Shown: positions 42,928-53,061 of the stretch, one piece after another
How positions within the stretch are numbered: position 1 is the stretch's first letter
How the letters are laid out: each line of letters begins with the position of its first letter
From: Bacillus sp. S3
GTDB lineage: Bacteria > Bacillota > Bacilli > Bacillales > Cytobacillaceae
Direction: 5' to 3'
Length of the DNA: 64,000 nt
Assembly (NCBI RefSeq): GCF_005154805.1
Contig: NZ_CP039727.1
Coordinates: 241,001-305,000 of the forward strand
Program-made: the position numbers and the translations under genes
Notes under the pieces: model-generated
Database searches by the model: none
Seen by the model: only the letters and a program-made list of their open reading frames with translations
Told to the model about the DNA's origin: nothing

Positions 42928-44007
42928 ATGAAAACAAAACTAGGTTTGTTATATGGAGGAAAATCCGCGGAGCATAGTGTATCCTTACAGACAGCACGCT
43001 CTGTCATCAATGCATTAAACCTTGAAAAATTTGAAATTCATCCGATTTACATAAATGTTGAAGGCGAATGGATTAAAGGACCACAGTTAAATGAACCGGT
43101 AGAAAATGTTAAGGCACTTGAATTTTCTAAAGGCCATTCTTTATCGCCGCTGTCACTTGCGCCGTCATTTCAGCAAAAGGACCAGCAGGAAGAAGGGCCG
43201 CTTGATGTAATCTTCCCGCTATTACACGGACCAAACGGTGAAGATGGAACCGTACAGGGGTTATTAGAACTGCTAAATTTACCGTACGTAGGAAACGGCG
43301 TTCTGGCTTCAGCTGCCGGAATGGATAAAGTGATAATGAAGAATATCTTTGCACAGGCAGGACTCACACAAGTAAATTATGTAGCTTTTATAAAAAGCGA
43401 GTGGGCAAAGGCGAAGGAAGAGGCCTATGCTAAAGTAGAAGCGGAACTCGGTTATCCGTGCTTTGTTAAGCCGGCAAATCTGGGTTCAAGCGTTGGAATC
43501 AGCAAATGTACTAATCGTGCTGAATTAGATCTGGCGTTTGCTGAAGCGTTCCAATTTGACCGCAAAGTCATTATTGAAGAAGGTGTAACGGCGCGTGAAA
43601 TTGAGATTGCTGTCCTCGGCAACGATGAACCGGAATGTTCTGTAGCGGGTGAGATTGTTCCGAGAACGGAGTTTTATGATTACAAAGCGAAATATGAAGA
43701 TGGCGACACTGCCTTAATTATTCCGGCTGACATCACGGAAGAAGAGTACGGGATCTTAAAGGAAATGGCCATTCAGGCTTTTAAGGCATTGGATTGCTCA
43801 GGACTTGTTCGTGCTGATTTCTTCTTAACGAAAGATGGCAGGGCACTAATTAACGAGGTGAATACGATGCCGGGCTTTACTCCGTTCAGTATGTTCCCAC
43901 TTTTATGGAAGCACACAGGGGTAGAATATCCACAATTAATCGAGCGTCTCGTGAATTTGGCGACAGAACGACATGCCGAGAAACAAAATATTAAATATAC
44001 TTTTTAA
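42928..44007 (+). CDS. ddl: D-alanine--D-alanine ligase
   Basis: A 359-residue ATP-grasp ligase that makes D-Ala-D-Ala for peptidoglycan. N-terminal [17 protein letters not shown] (11-27), ATP-binding [13 protein letters not shown] (183-195), and C-terminal [18 protein letters not shown] (308-325) with the Mg2+-binding Asn/Glu and substrate loop. Active-site Tyr in FYDYKAKY favours D-Ala over D-lactate (vancomycin-sensitive type). Start ATG 42928 after TTGGAGG. Together with murF downstream it supplies and adds the terminal dipeptide. Confidence 0.96.
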   Translation: MKTKLGLLYGGKSAEHSVSLQTARSVINALNLEKFEIHPIYINVEGEWIKGPQLNEPVENVKALEFSKGHSLSPLSLAPSFQQKDQQEEGPLDVIFPLLHGPNGEDGTVQGLLELLNLPYVGNGVLASAAGMDKVIMKNIFAQAGLTQVNYVAFIKSEWAKAKEEAYAKVEAELGYPCFVKPANLGSSVGISKCTNRAELDLAFAEAFQFDRKVIIEEGVTAREIEIAVLGNDEPECSVAGEIVPRTEFYDYKAKYEDGDTALIIPADITEEEYGILKEMAIQAFKALDCSGLVRADFFLTKDGRALINEVNTMPGFTPFSMFPLLWKHTGVEYPQLIERLVNLATERHAEKQNIKYTF

Positions 44008-44037
44008 AAGATAAGAAAGAAATTTCAAATTTGAGAA

Positions 44038-44188
44038 TTGTCCAGCTCCAGCGCCCTAGCGGCTAGTGTCCTTCGCTCTCCGCCCTACGATAAGTCAACA
44101 TCGAATCGCTAGCGCTCTTCGTGTTTCCTTTATCTCAGTTGGAGCGCTCCAGGCCATACGCCGCTGACCAGGGCGCTTACGCTATTCT
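44038..44188. repeat. Dispersed Bacillaceae intergenic repeat (CCAGCTCCAGCGCC type)
   Basis: The 244-bp ddl-murF gap starts with a GC-richer stretch beginning CCAGCTCCAGCGCCCTAGCG and containing CGCTAGCGCTC and GCGCTCCAGGCC in part inverted. Elements with this start are common in many Bacillus intergenic regions (from memory). It is unlike the AT-rich local sequence. Confidence 0.65.
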
Positions 44189-44189
44189 T

Positions 44190-44213
44190 TGAGACACGGC
44201 TGAAGTGCCGTGT
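44190..44213 (+). terminator. Intrinsic terminator of ddl
   Basis: GACACGGC pairs with GCCGTGTC around six bases (TGAAGT), followed by a T-rich stretch. Confidence 0.75.
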
Positions 44214-44251
44214 CCGTTTCTGTTTAATCTCAATAAAGGGAGGGTATCAAC

Positions 44252-45628
44252 TTGATAAAGCGCACATTAAAACAAATTGCAGAAATGGTTTCCGCCTCAA
44301 ATGAGATTCCCCAGTTTGCTGATGTGATGATTGAGGGAGTGACGATTGATTCCCGAAAGATTAATCCGGGAAATCTGTTTATTCCTTTTAAGGGAGAACA
44401 TGTGGACGGACATAAGTATGTAGAGGAATCCATCCGAAAAGGTGCGGCAGCTGCCCTTTGGCAGAAGGATGTCCCGAATCCGCCATTAGACTTACCAATT
44501 ATCATTGTCGATGACTGTCTGGCCGCCTTACAGGAATTAGCGCGAAAATATCGGCAGGAATTACCTGTTAAAGTGGTAGGGATTACGGGAAGTAATGGAA
44601 AAACAACAACGAAGGATATGACGGCTGCGTTATTATCGATTCAATATAAGGTGCAAAAAACGGAAGGGAATTATAATAACCATATCGGCCTGCCATTAAC
44701 CGTTCTAGGGTTACATGAAGACACGGAAATGGCCATTCTCGAAATGGGAATGAGCGGCAGAGGCGAAATCGAATTCCTGACAAAACTTGCCTGTCCCGAT
44801 GCAGTTGTGATTACCAATATTGGGGAATCACATCTTCTTGATCTTGGCTCAAGGGAAGGAATAGCTGAAGCGAAATTGGAAATTCTCCAAGGTCTTCGTG
44901 ATGGCGGTCTTGCTGTCCTGCATGGCGATGAACCGCTTCTAATGGAGCGTATCCAACAAAATACAGGAAATATTACGATTCAGACCTTTGGCAGAAACGA
45001 AACCAATGATCTCTATCCAACAGAAATTACCCAAATCGAGCAAGGAAACGCATTCAAAATGAATGGGGCTGACACTGTTTTTGAGCTTCCGGTTCTTGGC
45101 ACCCACAACATATTAAATGCGCTGGCATCGATGCTGATTGCTCATTATTTTTCCATTCCCTTTGAAAAAATGAATGCGGGCTTAACGAGCATAAAGCTGA
45201 CAAATATGCGGATGGAGCTAGTGGAAGGGCACTTAGGGGAAAAAATCATCAATGATGCCTACAACGCCAGCCCAACTTCCATGATGGCAGCCATCGAATT
45301 AGTATCCAATCTGCAAGGCTATAAGCGGAAAATTCTTGTTCTTGGAGACATGCTAGAGCTTGGCCCGCAAGAAGAACAGTACCACTTGCAAATTGGAGAA
45401 GGCTTAAACGGGGATAAAATTGATTATCTATTCACGTATGGTTCACTAGGTGGGAATATCGCCATAGGTGCTAAGAAGATCTTGGGAGAAAAAAGAGTGT
45501 TTGCTTTTACAGATAAAGCAGAACTTATTCAGGAATTAAAACCGTTCGTGGATGAAGATACATTAGTTCTTGTGAAGGCCTCCAGAGGTATGAAGTTAGA
45601 GGAAGTCGTTTCAGCTTTACAAAAATAA
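44252..45628 (+). CDS. murF: UDP-MurNAc-tripeptide--D-Ala-D-Ala ligase
   Basis: A 458-residue Mur ligase that adds D-Ala-D-Ala to UDP-MurNAc-tripeptide in the cytoplasm. The ATP loop GITGSNGKTTTKDM is near residues 109-122. The central domain shows EMGMSGRGEIEFL and NIGESHLLDLGS, and the C-terminal domain DAYNASPTSMMAA (the MurF signature) and LGDMLELG. The start is TTG 44252 after AAAGGGAGG. It is followed after 32 bp by an esterase gene. Confidence 0.96.
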   Translation: MIKRTLKQIAEMVSASNEIPQFADVMIEGVTIDSRKINPGNLFIPFKGEHVDGHKYVEESIRKGAAAALWQKDVPNPPLDLPIIIVDDCLAALQELARKYRQELPVKVVGITGSNGKTTTKDMTAALLSIQYKVQKTEGNYNNHIGLPLTVLGLHEDTEMAILEMGMSGRGEIEFLTKLACPDAVVITNIGESHLLDLGSREGIAEAKLEILQGLRDGGLAVLHGDEPLLMERIQQNTGNITIQTFGRNETNDLYPTEITQIEQGNAFKMNGADTVFELPVLGTHNILNALASMLIAHYFSIPFEKMNAGLTSIKLTNMRMELVEGHLGEKIINDAYNASPTSMMAAIELVSNLQGYKRKILVLGDMLELGPQEEQYHLQIGEGLNGDKIDYLFTYGSLGGNIAIGAKKILGEKRVFAFTDKAELIQELKPFVDEDTLVLVKASRGMKLEEVVSALQK

Positions 45629-45660
45629 TCCATTTATGATAATTGGCAGGTGTGAAACGG

Positions 45661-46350
45661 ATGATTGGCTGCTTACTTATTCATGGATTTACAGGTGCCC
45701 CGTATGAAGTAGAGCCCCTTGCCTCCTTTTTAGAGGAGAACACGGATTGGCTATTTAGTGTCCCTACACTGCCTGGTCACGGCGAACCGGGCGCCTTAAA
45801 AGGTGTCCGCTACCAAGAGTGGATTGATTGTGCCGAAGCTGAATTGAAAAAACTCAATGAAGCCTGTAAGGTCGTGTACGTAATTGGTTTTTCAATGGGC
45901 GGCTTGATTGCCAGTTTTCTTGCCGCCAAACATCCTGTGGACAAGCTGATTCTACTTAGCGCTGCTGCCTATTATGTGAATCCAAGGCAGCTCGGAGCCG
46001 ATATTAAAAAAATCATCCTTGATTCCTTTCAAGGAAACTTACAAGAGAATGAATTATTTCACCGTTATAAACGAAAAATAACGGAAACCCCTTTAGCGGC
46101 AACATTACAATTCCGTAAGCTTGTTTCATCGGTCAAGCCTCTCCTAGGTCAGGTGAAAGTGCCGACATTGATTGCACAAGGAGATTGTGACGGGATTGTG
46201 CCGCCTAAAAGTGCTGAATACTTATACCAAACCATAGGTGCGAAACAAAAGAAGCTTACCTATATAAAGGATTCGAAACACCATATTTGCCATTGTGAAG
46301 AACGTTCTGCCCTATTTTCTCAAGTTTTGGACTTTTTGATGGAGCGGTAA
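45661..46350 (+). CDS. Alpha/beta hydrolase (carboxylesterase/lipase type)
   Basis: About 229 residues of the alpha/beta-hydrolase fold. LLIHGFTGAPYE (oxyanion loop), GFSMGG (nucleophile Ser, GxSxG), GDCDGIVPP (Asp) and KHHICH (His) give the full catalytic triad. The layout resembles the Geobacillus esterase Est30. The start is ATG 45661 (MIGCLLIHG) after AGGTG; an upstream in-frame TTG at 45643 is less likely. Substrate probably a short-chain ester; no certain cellular role. In many Bacillus genomes an esterase lies at this spot between murF and cshA. Confidence 0.87.
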   Translation: MIGCLLIHGFTGAPYEVEPLASFLEENTDWLFSVPTLPGHGEPGALKGVRYQEWIDCAEAELKKLNEACKVVYVIGFSMGGLIASFLAAKHPVDKLILLSAAAYYVNPRQLGADIKKIILDSFQGNLQENELFHRYKRKITETPLAATLQFRKLVSSVKPLLGQVKVPTLIAQGDCDGIVPPKSAEYLYQTIGAKQKKLTYIKDSKHHICHCEERSALFSQVLDFLMER

Positions 46351-46416
46351 GGCGGGGTTAGACGTCTTTATTGCAAAATACTAGTAAAAGTGGTATGATA
46401 ATCATCAACGTGTCTA

Positions 46417-46464
46417 AAGAACGATCGAAAAGGGCATACTCCTTTGGAGAATGTTCTTTTTTTT
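46417..46464 (+). terminator. Possible terminator before cshA
   Basis: An imperfect inverted repeat, AAAGAACGATC ... GAATGTTCTTT, around AAAGGGCATACTCCTTT, then a T-run. Confidence 0.5.
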
Positions 46465-46564
46465 GGTAAAATAAAGAAGCACTTATTACCGCATTTGATG
46501 CGTGTGAGAATATATTCAGCACTTAAGAAACATATTTTCAAATAGATGAAGGAGAATGAAAACA

Positions 46565-48049
46565 TTGACAAAGTTTCAAGACTTAGGCATTAGCCAAGCT
46601 ACGTTAAAAGCTGTTCTCAAAATGGGCTTTGAGGAAGCAACACCAATCCAGGCAGAAACAATTCCATTGAGCCTAGAAAATAAAGATTTGATCGGCCAGG
46701 CGCAAACAGGAACTGGTAAAACAGCTGCATTCGGTATTCCATTGGTGGAAAAAGTGGATATGAAATTAGATGCTATCCAAGGGATTATTATTGCGCCAAC
46801 GCGTGAATTGGCGATTCAAGTATCTGAAGAATTATACAAAATAGGTGCCGGCAAAAGAGTGCGTGTACTCCCAATTTACGGAGGGCAGGATATCAGCCGT
46901 CAAATCCGTTCACTTAAGAAAGCCCCACATATTATCGTAGGTACTCCAGGACGTGTATTAGACCATATCAATAGAAAGACCATGCGTCTTGACACTGTTC
47001 ATACGGTAATCCTTGATGAAGCAGATGAAATGTTAAACATGGGCTTTATTGAAGACATTGAATCAATCCTTGCTTCAACACCGGAAGAACGCCAAACATT
47101 ACTTTTCTCAGCCACCATGCCGGGACCAATTCAGAGAATGGCTGAAAAGTTCATGAAGGATCCCCAAATTGTTCGTGTGAAAACAAAAGAAATGACTGTT
47201 CCTTTGATTGAGCAGTATTATCTTGAAGTGCAAGAGCGAAATAAATTTGATGTGTTAACAAGACTTTTGGATATTCAATCACCTGAGCTTGCGATTGTAT
47301 TTGGCCGGACGAAGCGTCGTGTGGATGAGTTATCCGAGGCATTAACACAAAGAGGATATACGGCAGAAGGAATTCATGGCGATTTAAGCCAGGCAAAGCG
47401 TTTATCTGTTTTACGTAAGTTTAAAGAAGGAACGATTGATGTCCTTGTTGCAACAGACGTAGCCGCAAGGGGTCTCGATATTTCCGGAGTTACCCATGTG
47501 TATAACTTTGATATTCCACAGGATCCTGAAAGCTATGTCCACCGGATTGGCCGTACAGGCCGTGCCGGCAAAACAGGTGTAGCGATGACTTTCATTACAC
47601 CACGTGAAAAATCCTATCTTGCTGTTGTTGAAAAAACAACAAAGCGGAAGATGGAAAAAATGAAGGCACCGACACTTGATGAGGCATTAGAAGGCCAGCA
47701 GCGTGCGGTAGTGGATAAAATTACGCAAACTATTGAGTCTAACAACCTTCATTATTACAAAGCGGCAGCAGATGAATTGTTGGAAGCTAACGATGCTGCA
47801 ACGGTTGTGGCTGCAGTCTTAAAAATGTTAACAAAAGAACCGGATACGACTCCTGTTAAATTGACGGAAGAATCACCACTGCCACAAAAGAGAGATAGAA
47901 AACAGTTTGATCGTGGTGACCGCAGAAGAAGAGACGATTCCCGCGGCGGCTATAACGATCGTCGCAAAAAAGCACCGGTAAAGCCAAGAAGCGGTGAAAA
48001 AAGAACCAGCAGCAAATCATCAAAACCAAGAAGCTATAACCATCAATAA
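46565..48049 (+). CDS. cshA: DEAD-box ATP-dependent RNA helicase CshA
   Basis: A 494-residue RNA helicase that takes part in cold adaptation, mRNA decay and ribosome assembly. Motifs in order: Q motif (EEATPIQAE), I (AQTGTGKT), Ia (PTRELAIQ), GG, Ib (TPGR), II (DEAD), III (SAT), IV-VI ([29 protein letters not shown]). The basic C-terminal tail, rich in Arg, Lys and Ser, is typical and binds RNA. TTG 46565 (MTKFQDLG) is placed 10 bases after GGAG; ATG 46556 is only one base from it. It is preceded by the murF/esterase genes, as in B. subtilis. Confidence 0.95.
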   Translation: MTKFQDLGISQATLKAVLKMGFEEATPIQAETIPLSLENKDLIGQAQTGTGKTAAFGIPLVEKVDMKLDAIQGIIIAPTRELAIQVSEELYKIGAGKRVRVLPIYGGQDISRQIRSLKKAPHIIVGTPGRVLDHINRKTMRLDTVHTVILDEADEMLNMGFIEDIESILASTPEERQTLLFSATMPGPIQRMAEKFMKDPQIVRVKTKEMTVPLIEQYYLEVQERNKFDVLTRLLDIQSPELAIVFGRTKRRVDELSEALTQRGYTAEGIHGDLSQAKRLSVLRKFKEGTIDVLVATDVAARGLDISGVTHVYNFDIPQDPESYVHRIGRTGRAGKTGVAMTFITPREKSYLAVVEKTTKRKMEKMKAPTLDEALEGQQRAVVDKITQTIESNNLHYYKAAADELLEANDAATVVAAVLKMLTKEPDTTPVKLTEESPLPQKRDRKQFDRGDRRRRDDSRGGYNDRRKKAPVKPRSGEKRTSSKSSKPRSYNHQ

Positions 48050-48062
48050 GTAGAAAAGCGCA

Positions 48063-48095
48063 AGAGCATGGACCCGTTGTCCATGCTCTTTTTAG
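48063..48095. terminator. Bidirectional terminator after cshA
   Basis: AGAGCATGGAC pairs with GTCCATGCTCT around five bases, then TTTTT. The convergent gerB-like gene ends at 48092. Confidence 0.92.
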
Positions 48096-49207
48096 TTCGA
48101 TTCTTCCTTTTTCGCAGACCTTTTCTTTATAGACCGTTTTAAGGTGTCCATGAGTAGATACAAGATGGGAATACCTTCAATAAAATAGGAATAGGCTGCC
48201 CATGATTCAGTAAAAAAGCTGGTAAGGGAGGATGTACCGCCCGACATTTGTAACGATAAGGCGACCATAACAGCAGCGAGCGAAAACACAAGCGGCCGGT
48301 GATCTTTAAGATGAAATAGATGGGCAAGGATTTGAACGGATAAATAAAACATGATAGAAATTTTTAAATAAATCGTTGTTGACCAAATTGATATTAAAAA
48401 TGGATCTAGGTTTTCGATAAAGTCAGCAATTCGGATATAACGTACCATTTCCAACATTGGATAGGTAGTATGACTCGCCAGATTCGGACCAAAGAGTAAT
48501 AACAAAAAGACCATATTTATGATGATGAATAACAATGACAGCGAAATAGCCCAAATAACGGATTTATGAGTCTTGCTCTTTTGAGATAAATAAGGAAAGA
48601 GAAAGACCAAGATTACTACCTCTCCAAAAAAAGGAATGGTGTAAAAACTACCCTTATAAATGTTATTCCAGCTATGGTTCGTGACAAAGGCCATCCACCT
48701 GTCCCATTTTAATTCCTTTCCAATAAAAGCGGTAATTAAGATATCGGCTATGATTACGAGAAAAAATAATCCCTGCGCGGTTCGAAATAACGTAACCACT
48801 CCTGAGCGGGCTGTTACTGCGACAACGAAGCCAAGTATGATGCCTATAGCCCAGTTCGGTGTTTCGGGCAAATAGGTTTGGACGAAAAAGTCTTCGTATT
48901 CTCTTAGAATAAAGGCACTTATATGCAGAAAAGAAAAGCAATATATTCCCATGAAGAGATAATGGATCCAAGAAGGGAATATTTCCTTTCCATAATGACT
49001 AATAAATTCAGTCGGCCGCCGCTTAGCCAGCTTGATCGTGAAAAAGGCATAAATGCCCCCTCCTAAGCCGCCAATCAATAGCACAATCACTATATCGTAT
49101 TGGGATAAGTGGATTAAATGCGCAGCAGCGAAACCAACTAGTGTGGAATAGAAGTAAATAATAAGAAAAAGTATCAGTTGATTTTGAGTAATTTGCTCCG
49201 TTTTCAA
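48092..49207 (-). CDS. Spore germination receptor B subunit (operon 2)
   Basis: A 371-residue membrane protein with about ten helices, in the GerAB/GerKB family. The first helix LILFLIIYFYSTLVGFAAAHL is polar-light and the mid-part has PFFGEVVILVFLFPYL and MLEMVRYIRIADFIENLDPFL, both common in the family. C-terminal tail basic (KRSIKKRSAKKEE). It is the last gene of operon 2, after a small ORF; the order is A-C-small-B. Confidence 0.88.
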   Translation of the reverse strand: MKTEQITQNQLILFLIIYFYSTLVGFAAAHLIHLSQYDIVIVLLIGGLGGGIYAFFTIKLAKRRPTEFISHYGKEIFPSWIHYLFMGIYCFSFLHISAFILREYEDFFVQTYLPETPNWAIGIILGFVVAVTARSGVVTLFRTAQGLFFLVIIADILITAFIGKELKWDRWMAFVTNHSWNNIYKGSFYTIPFFGEVVILVFLFPYLSQKSKTHKSVIWAISLSLLFIIINMVFLLLLFGPNLASHTTYPMLEMVRYIRIADFIENLDPFLISIWSTTIYLKISIMFYLSVQILAHLFHLKDHRPLVFSLAAVMVALSLQMSGGTSSLTSFFTESWAAYSYFIEGIPILYLLMDTLKRSIKKRSAKKEESN

Positions 49208-49217
49208 GGAAATCCAC

Positions 49218-49457
49218 CTAACCTAGTATTTTCTGCTGCAGTGGTTTAAATAGGAATAGGATCAAGTCATTGGGGCTAGGCATTTGCTTAAATATGACCG
49301 TTGCAATACAGTACGAAAAAGAGACACCCATAATACAATAAACAATCCAATAGGTTCTTTTTTTACGATTCTTACTTTTTAAATAGAACCACTCGTTAAA
49401 AAAGATCAGTAGAAAACAAAATATAATGATAATCATGAATGTAATTCCTTTGTCCAA
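49218..49457 (-). CDS. Small membrane protein in the germination operon (D-like position)
   Basis: A 79-residue protein with two membrane helices (residues 5-23 and 36-55) separated by basic KSKNRKKR. It overlaps the C gene upstream by 25 bp and precedes the B gene by 10 bp, so it belongs to the operon. Some ger operons of Bacillus encode a small two-helix D subunit that modulates receptor activity; this gene has the right size and topology, but homology is not established by eye. Confidence 0.7.
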   Translation of the reverse strand: MDKGITFMIIIIFCFLLIFFNEWFYLKSKNRKKRTYWIVYCIMGVSFSYCIATVIFKQMPSPNDLILFLFKPLQQKILG

Positions 49458-50587
49458 AATGGATTATTTTCACTGCCGGGACGCTTAATCTTCAAATCAA
49501 CATGGATATTGAGCTTAACTTTGTCTTGATAAATAGCAGGCCAATCCTTTTTGGATTTTTTCCATATTTTTGGTTTATGCCATAATAAGTATTCGCCCAA
49601 TTGAAAAACATCTGCTTTGACTCTTTTTGAAGCATGAAACGCATCATTGATTCGATCCTTAATTTCCTTTTCGGCAATCCGCTCCAAGTGATAGATATTT
49701 TTTGGTTTCGATAAATCAATGTTGGATTGTGATTCTGAAATATCATCTTCTGCGGTAACATACACATTAAATGTGTATGGTTCCTTTTTAGATGGGCGGA
49801 TTTTCGTATGCGCCTGTAAGACTAATAAACTAATATGCTTCCCATCGGTGGGTGATTTAATTGTTACCGCTGCTTTATTTATCGAGTTTCGCAGCCATAA
49901 TGCCCCGCGGCCTTCACTTGGACTTAATGTGCCGACCAATTTATAATTGTGAAATAATGCCATTCCGCCTGTGCCGACCCACAATTTTTCCTTCCCTTTC
50001 TCACTCAGCATTTTTTCCTTTTTCTTAGTTAACAGCCCTGTGATCATATCGCCATTTTCCGTTTCAAGGAAGTCTTTCGGGGTGGTGTATAACGTAATAT
50101 GTTCCTGGGTGAATCTGCGGATGATCTCACCTGGAAATGTTTCGAAAACCGGTGCTAAATTTTCGATTTCTTTGGCTTTACCCGGAGTAACTAATACGGC
50201 AGTATTGATATTTAATTTCGGTTCACGGACAATGAATTCTAAAACATGTCCAATCCCTTCCTTAGCCATTTCTTCACTGACGACAATAATCCTTGTATGG
50301 CCCCAGCTTAGTTCCCGTGATTCATCTGCCTGCATTTTGTGATAGGCATCTGTCACCGTTTTTCCTGTAGCCGAGATTTGGGCATATGGATTCCCTCCGG
50401 AAGCCCCGGCGCTGCCTGGAATCAACCGTTGGGGAAGTGGGAAGGACAGGGTTATTTCCATCTCGCCATTTGCACTTTTATCAACGTACATGGCTTGGAT
50501 AAAAGCCCGTTTATTGACTTCTACACTTGACCAGCAGCCTGATAACACCAGAGTACACATAACGATTAGCCATTTTAGCGTTTTCAT
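49433..50587 (-). CDS. Spore germination receptor C subunit (Ger(x)C lipoprotein, operon 2)
   Basis: A 384-residue lipoprotein. Lipobox LSGC (Cys18), then WSSVEVNKRAFIQAMYVDKS, the Ger(x)C family pattern. It shares the three-domain layout with the C protein of operon 1 (segments EMAKEGIGHVLEFIVREPKL and KTGLLTKKK). The start overlaps the stop of the A gene (TAATG). It is co-translated with the A subunit. Confidence 0.9.
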   Translation of the reverse strand: MKTLKWLIVMCTLVLSGCWSSVEVNKRAFIQAMYVDKSANGEMEITLSFPLPQRLIPGSAGASGGNPYAQISATGKTVTDAYHKMQADESRELSWGHTRIIVVSEEMAKEGIGHVLEFIVREPKLNINTAVLVTPGKAKEIENLAPVFETFPGEIIRRFTQEHITLYTTPKDFLETENGDMITGLLTKKKEKMLSEKGKEKLWVGTGGMALFHNYKLVGTLSPSEGRGALWLRNSINKAAVTIKSPTDGKHISLLVLQAHTKIRPSKKEPYTFNVYVTAEDDISESQSNIDLSKPKNIYHLERIAEKEIKDRINDAFHASKRVKADVFQLGEYLLWHKPKIWKKSKKDWPAIYQDKVKLNIHVDLKIKRPGSENNPFWTKELHS

Positions 50588-52137
50588 TAATCTTCATCAT
50601 CCTCGGGAAATGATCTGTTAATCGTTAACCGATTTTTGTCTGCTGCCCCGGCAAACGATGGCCGGCGTTTCATTGACCACCATGGAGCGCGTACAAACGT
50701 ATCCTTTAGATCGCTAGTCTTGAGCGGTGCTGTAGGGGAAAGATATGGTTGGCCGAATGAACTTAGATGTACTACATGTATAAAGATCAGAAGTGAGCCA
50801 ATCATCAATCCGAAGATGCCGAATGTACCTGATAAAATCATGATTGGAAAGCGGAGCAGGCGAATGGAGAACGCTAAATCATAGCCGGGAATGATAAAGG
50901 AGGCAATTCCTGTCAGCGAGACGATAATCACCATCGGAGCCGACACAATTCCTGCCTGTACCGCAGCTTGTCCGATTACCAAAGCTCCTAGGACCCCAAT
51001 TGCCTGACCGACCGCTTTCGGTGTGCGGACTCCAGCCTCACGCAAGGCTTCAAACGCCAATTCCATAATAAATGCTTCCACAATAGCAGGGAATGGAACA
51101 AATTCTCGAGATGCAGCCACGGAGATCAATAAACTTGTCGGAATCATTTCTGTATGAAAGGTCGTAACCGCAATATAAAAAGATGGAAATAGCAGTGAAA
51201 CGACTAAAAAGGCATAGCGCAGCAGGCGAATCACGCTGGTTAAAATATAACGTTGATAATAATCCTCTGCTGATTGTAGGAACATATAAAAGGTAACAGG
51301 TACGATCAATGGAATCGGTGTTCCATCTACAAAAATAACCACTCTTCCCTCTAACAGTGCAGCAGCTGCGACATCAGGACGCTCCGTTTTTTGCGATTGG
51401 GGGAACGGTGATAACGGCCAATCATCGATACACTCCTCGATATAGCTGCTAGCTAATACACCATCCATTTCAATTCGGTTGATTCTTTGTTTCACATCCG
51501 TGAGCAACTCTTCTTTGCATAGCCCTTCGATATAACTAATCATTACCTTCGTTTTGGTATATTTTCCAATCAACAGCTGTTCCATTTTTAAATCAGGAGA
51601 CTTAATTTTCCGGCGGACCATTGTGATATTTGTATGGATATCCTCGACAAAGGCTTCTCTTGGCCCTCTAATGACGTTCTCATTTGCCGTCTCACTTACA
51701 GCTCGTGTTTCAACGCTCGTCAGAGGAATGGCCAGCATTCGACTGTCGCCTTCAAAAAAGATAATGATATGTCCGTCCAAGATACGGTCAGTTGCTTCCT
51801 TCATATCTGTCAGTATACTGGTACACATCGTGCTGATCGCTTTAAGATCGAGTAATTTATGAAGTAATTCCTTCTGGGATGAAGCAAAATCAGGTGAAAC
51901 AATATACTTTAATACCTGATCATCGAATACCTGTTGATCGACCATGCACTGGATAAAAATAATGCCGACCCGTGTGTGATTTGCTAGTATTTCATGAAAC
52001 GTGATGTCATCACTTTTCTGAAAGGTATCCTTAAACCATTTTGCCCGAACGTCAAAATCCTCCCCAAGAACTACTGGATGTTTCGAGGTTTTTTTTTGAG
52101 GCTGTACCTGCTTTTTTGAACTTGAGAAAATCGGCAT
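50587..52137 (-). CDS. Spore germination receptor A subunit (GerAA family, operon 2)
   Basis: About 516 residues. Soluble N-terminal domain to about residue 270, then five membrane helices. IRGPREAFVEDIHTNITMVRRKI and TERPDVAAAALLEGRVVIFVDGTP are clear GerAA signatures, as is VPFPAIVEAFIMELAFEALREAG. I chose ATG 52135-52137 (MPIFSSSKK), which follows GGAGTGGAG; an upstream ATG at 52197 is less likely. Highly similar in plan to the operon 1 A subunit, so the two receptors are paralogous. Confidence 0.92.
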   Translation of the reverse strand: MPIFSSSKKQVQPQKKTSKHPVVLGEDFDVRAKWFKDTFQKSDDITFHEILANHTRVGIIFIQCMVDQQVFDDQVLKYIVSPDFASSQKELLHKLLDLKAISTMCTSILTDMKEATDRILDGHIIIFFEGDSRMLAIPLTSVETRAVSETANENVIRGPREAFVEDIHTNITMVRRKIKSPDLKMEQLLIGKYTKTKVMISYIEGLCKEELLTDVKQRINRIEMDGVLASSYIEECIDDWPLSPFPQSQKTERPDVAAAALLEGRVVIFVDGTPIPLIVPVTFYMFLQSAEDYYQRYILTSVIRLLRYAFLVVSLLFPSFYIAVTTFHTEMIPTSLLISVAASREFVPFPAIVEAFIMELAFEALREAGVRTPKAVGQAIGVLGALVIGQAAVQAGIVSAPMVIIVSLTGIASFIIPGYDLAFSIRLLRFPIMILSGTFGIFGLMIGSLLIFIHVVHLSSFGQPYLSPTAPLKTSDLKDTFVRAPWWSMKRRPSFAGAADKNRLTINRSFPEDDED

Positions 52138-52239
52138 ACTGCTCCACTCCACGATGTTTTTCTTAGACTTCCCATATTTTTTATAAAATATTTTCAAAAA
52201 AAAGGTATAGCACCGAAAATGTTCCGGCAGCTATACCTG

Positions 52240-52968
52240 TTATTTTTGGGAAAAGAAGCCGAGGACGGCAATGATGAAAATCGCTGCCCAGATGAGAACT
52301 TTAACTGGGGATTGCAATGAAACGCTTTTCTTTCTTCTGCCAGCCCAGTCAGCCGTACCTTTAATAGAATCCGAAAGATTCTTTTTATTATAGTAAGGAA
52401 TCGCTCCAAGTAAAAAGCCGCCAAGTAAGCCAAATAAATGGGCAGTAATATTTATATTTGGCTGTAAAAAGGTCATAATTAAGCTGACTGCACAAAGTGT
52501 AAGGATAATTTGCGAGTTTTGCTTTGACAGCAAATGTTTCCGGAAGATAATAATTGCAATATAATAGCCGAAAAGCCCAAAAATGGCGCCGCTTGAGCCA
52601 ACATGGGTATAGGTTAACGGCTCTAGCAGGAAGGTGGCTGCATTAGCAATCAGTCCAGACAACAAGTAGACGAATAAGAATCTGCCGCCGCCAAGCATCC
52701 GCTCCAGTGCCGGAGCAAATAAGACAAGGGAAAAACTATTAAACAGCATATGGGGGAAACCGCTGTGCATAAAGATTGGGGTAATCAGCCGCCAATATTC
52801 CCCTTCCATAATATAAAGATTTACACCTGAAAAATTTTCAAAAAACCAATAGTTTGGGAAGATGGGTAAAATGGTTAAAAGATATAATACGATGTGAATG
52901 GCCACAATAATAGAAACGATCGGAAAATATCGGATAAATTCACGAAAGCTTTCAGTTCTTGTAAACAA
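52240..52968 (-). CDS. ydcA: Rhomboid-family intramembrane serine protease
   Basis: A 242-residue protein with about six membrane helices. GSSGAIFG (124-131) holds the catalytic Ser126 and HLFGLLGG the catalytic His177, giving the Ser-His dyad. The FMHSGFPHMLFNSFSL segment (67-82) with its HxxxN oxyanion pattern is typical. The gene lies next to acpS, as ydcA does in B. subtilis. It cleaves membrane proteins within the bilayer; its substrates are unknown. The start is ATG 52966-52968. Confidence 0.92.
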   Translation of the reverse strand: MFTRTESFREFIRYFPIVSIIVAIHIVLYLLTILPIFPNYWFFENFSGVNLYIMEGEYWRLITPIFMHSGFPHMLFNSFSLVLFAPALERMLGGGRFLFVYLLSGLIANAATFLLEPLTYTHVGSSGAIFGLFGYYIAIIIFRKHLLSKQNSQIILTLCAVSLIMTFLQPNINITAHLFGLLGGFLLGAIPYYNKKNLSDSIKGTADWAGRRKKSVSLQSPVKVLIWAAIFIIAVLGFFSQK

Positions 52969-53061
52969 AGATAAAACCTCCTCTCAATTACCATCATAAA
53001 CAGAATTTTTGTCTTGTACACTATTATGCTGCTGATAATTTAAATAGAAGGAAGATGAACG

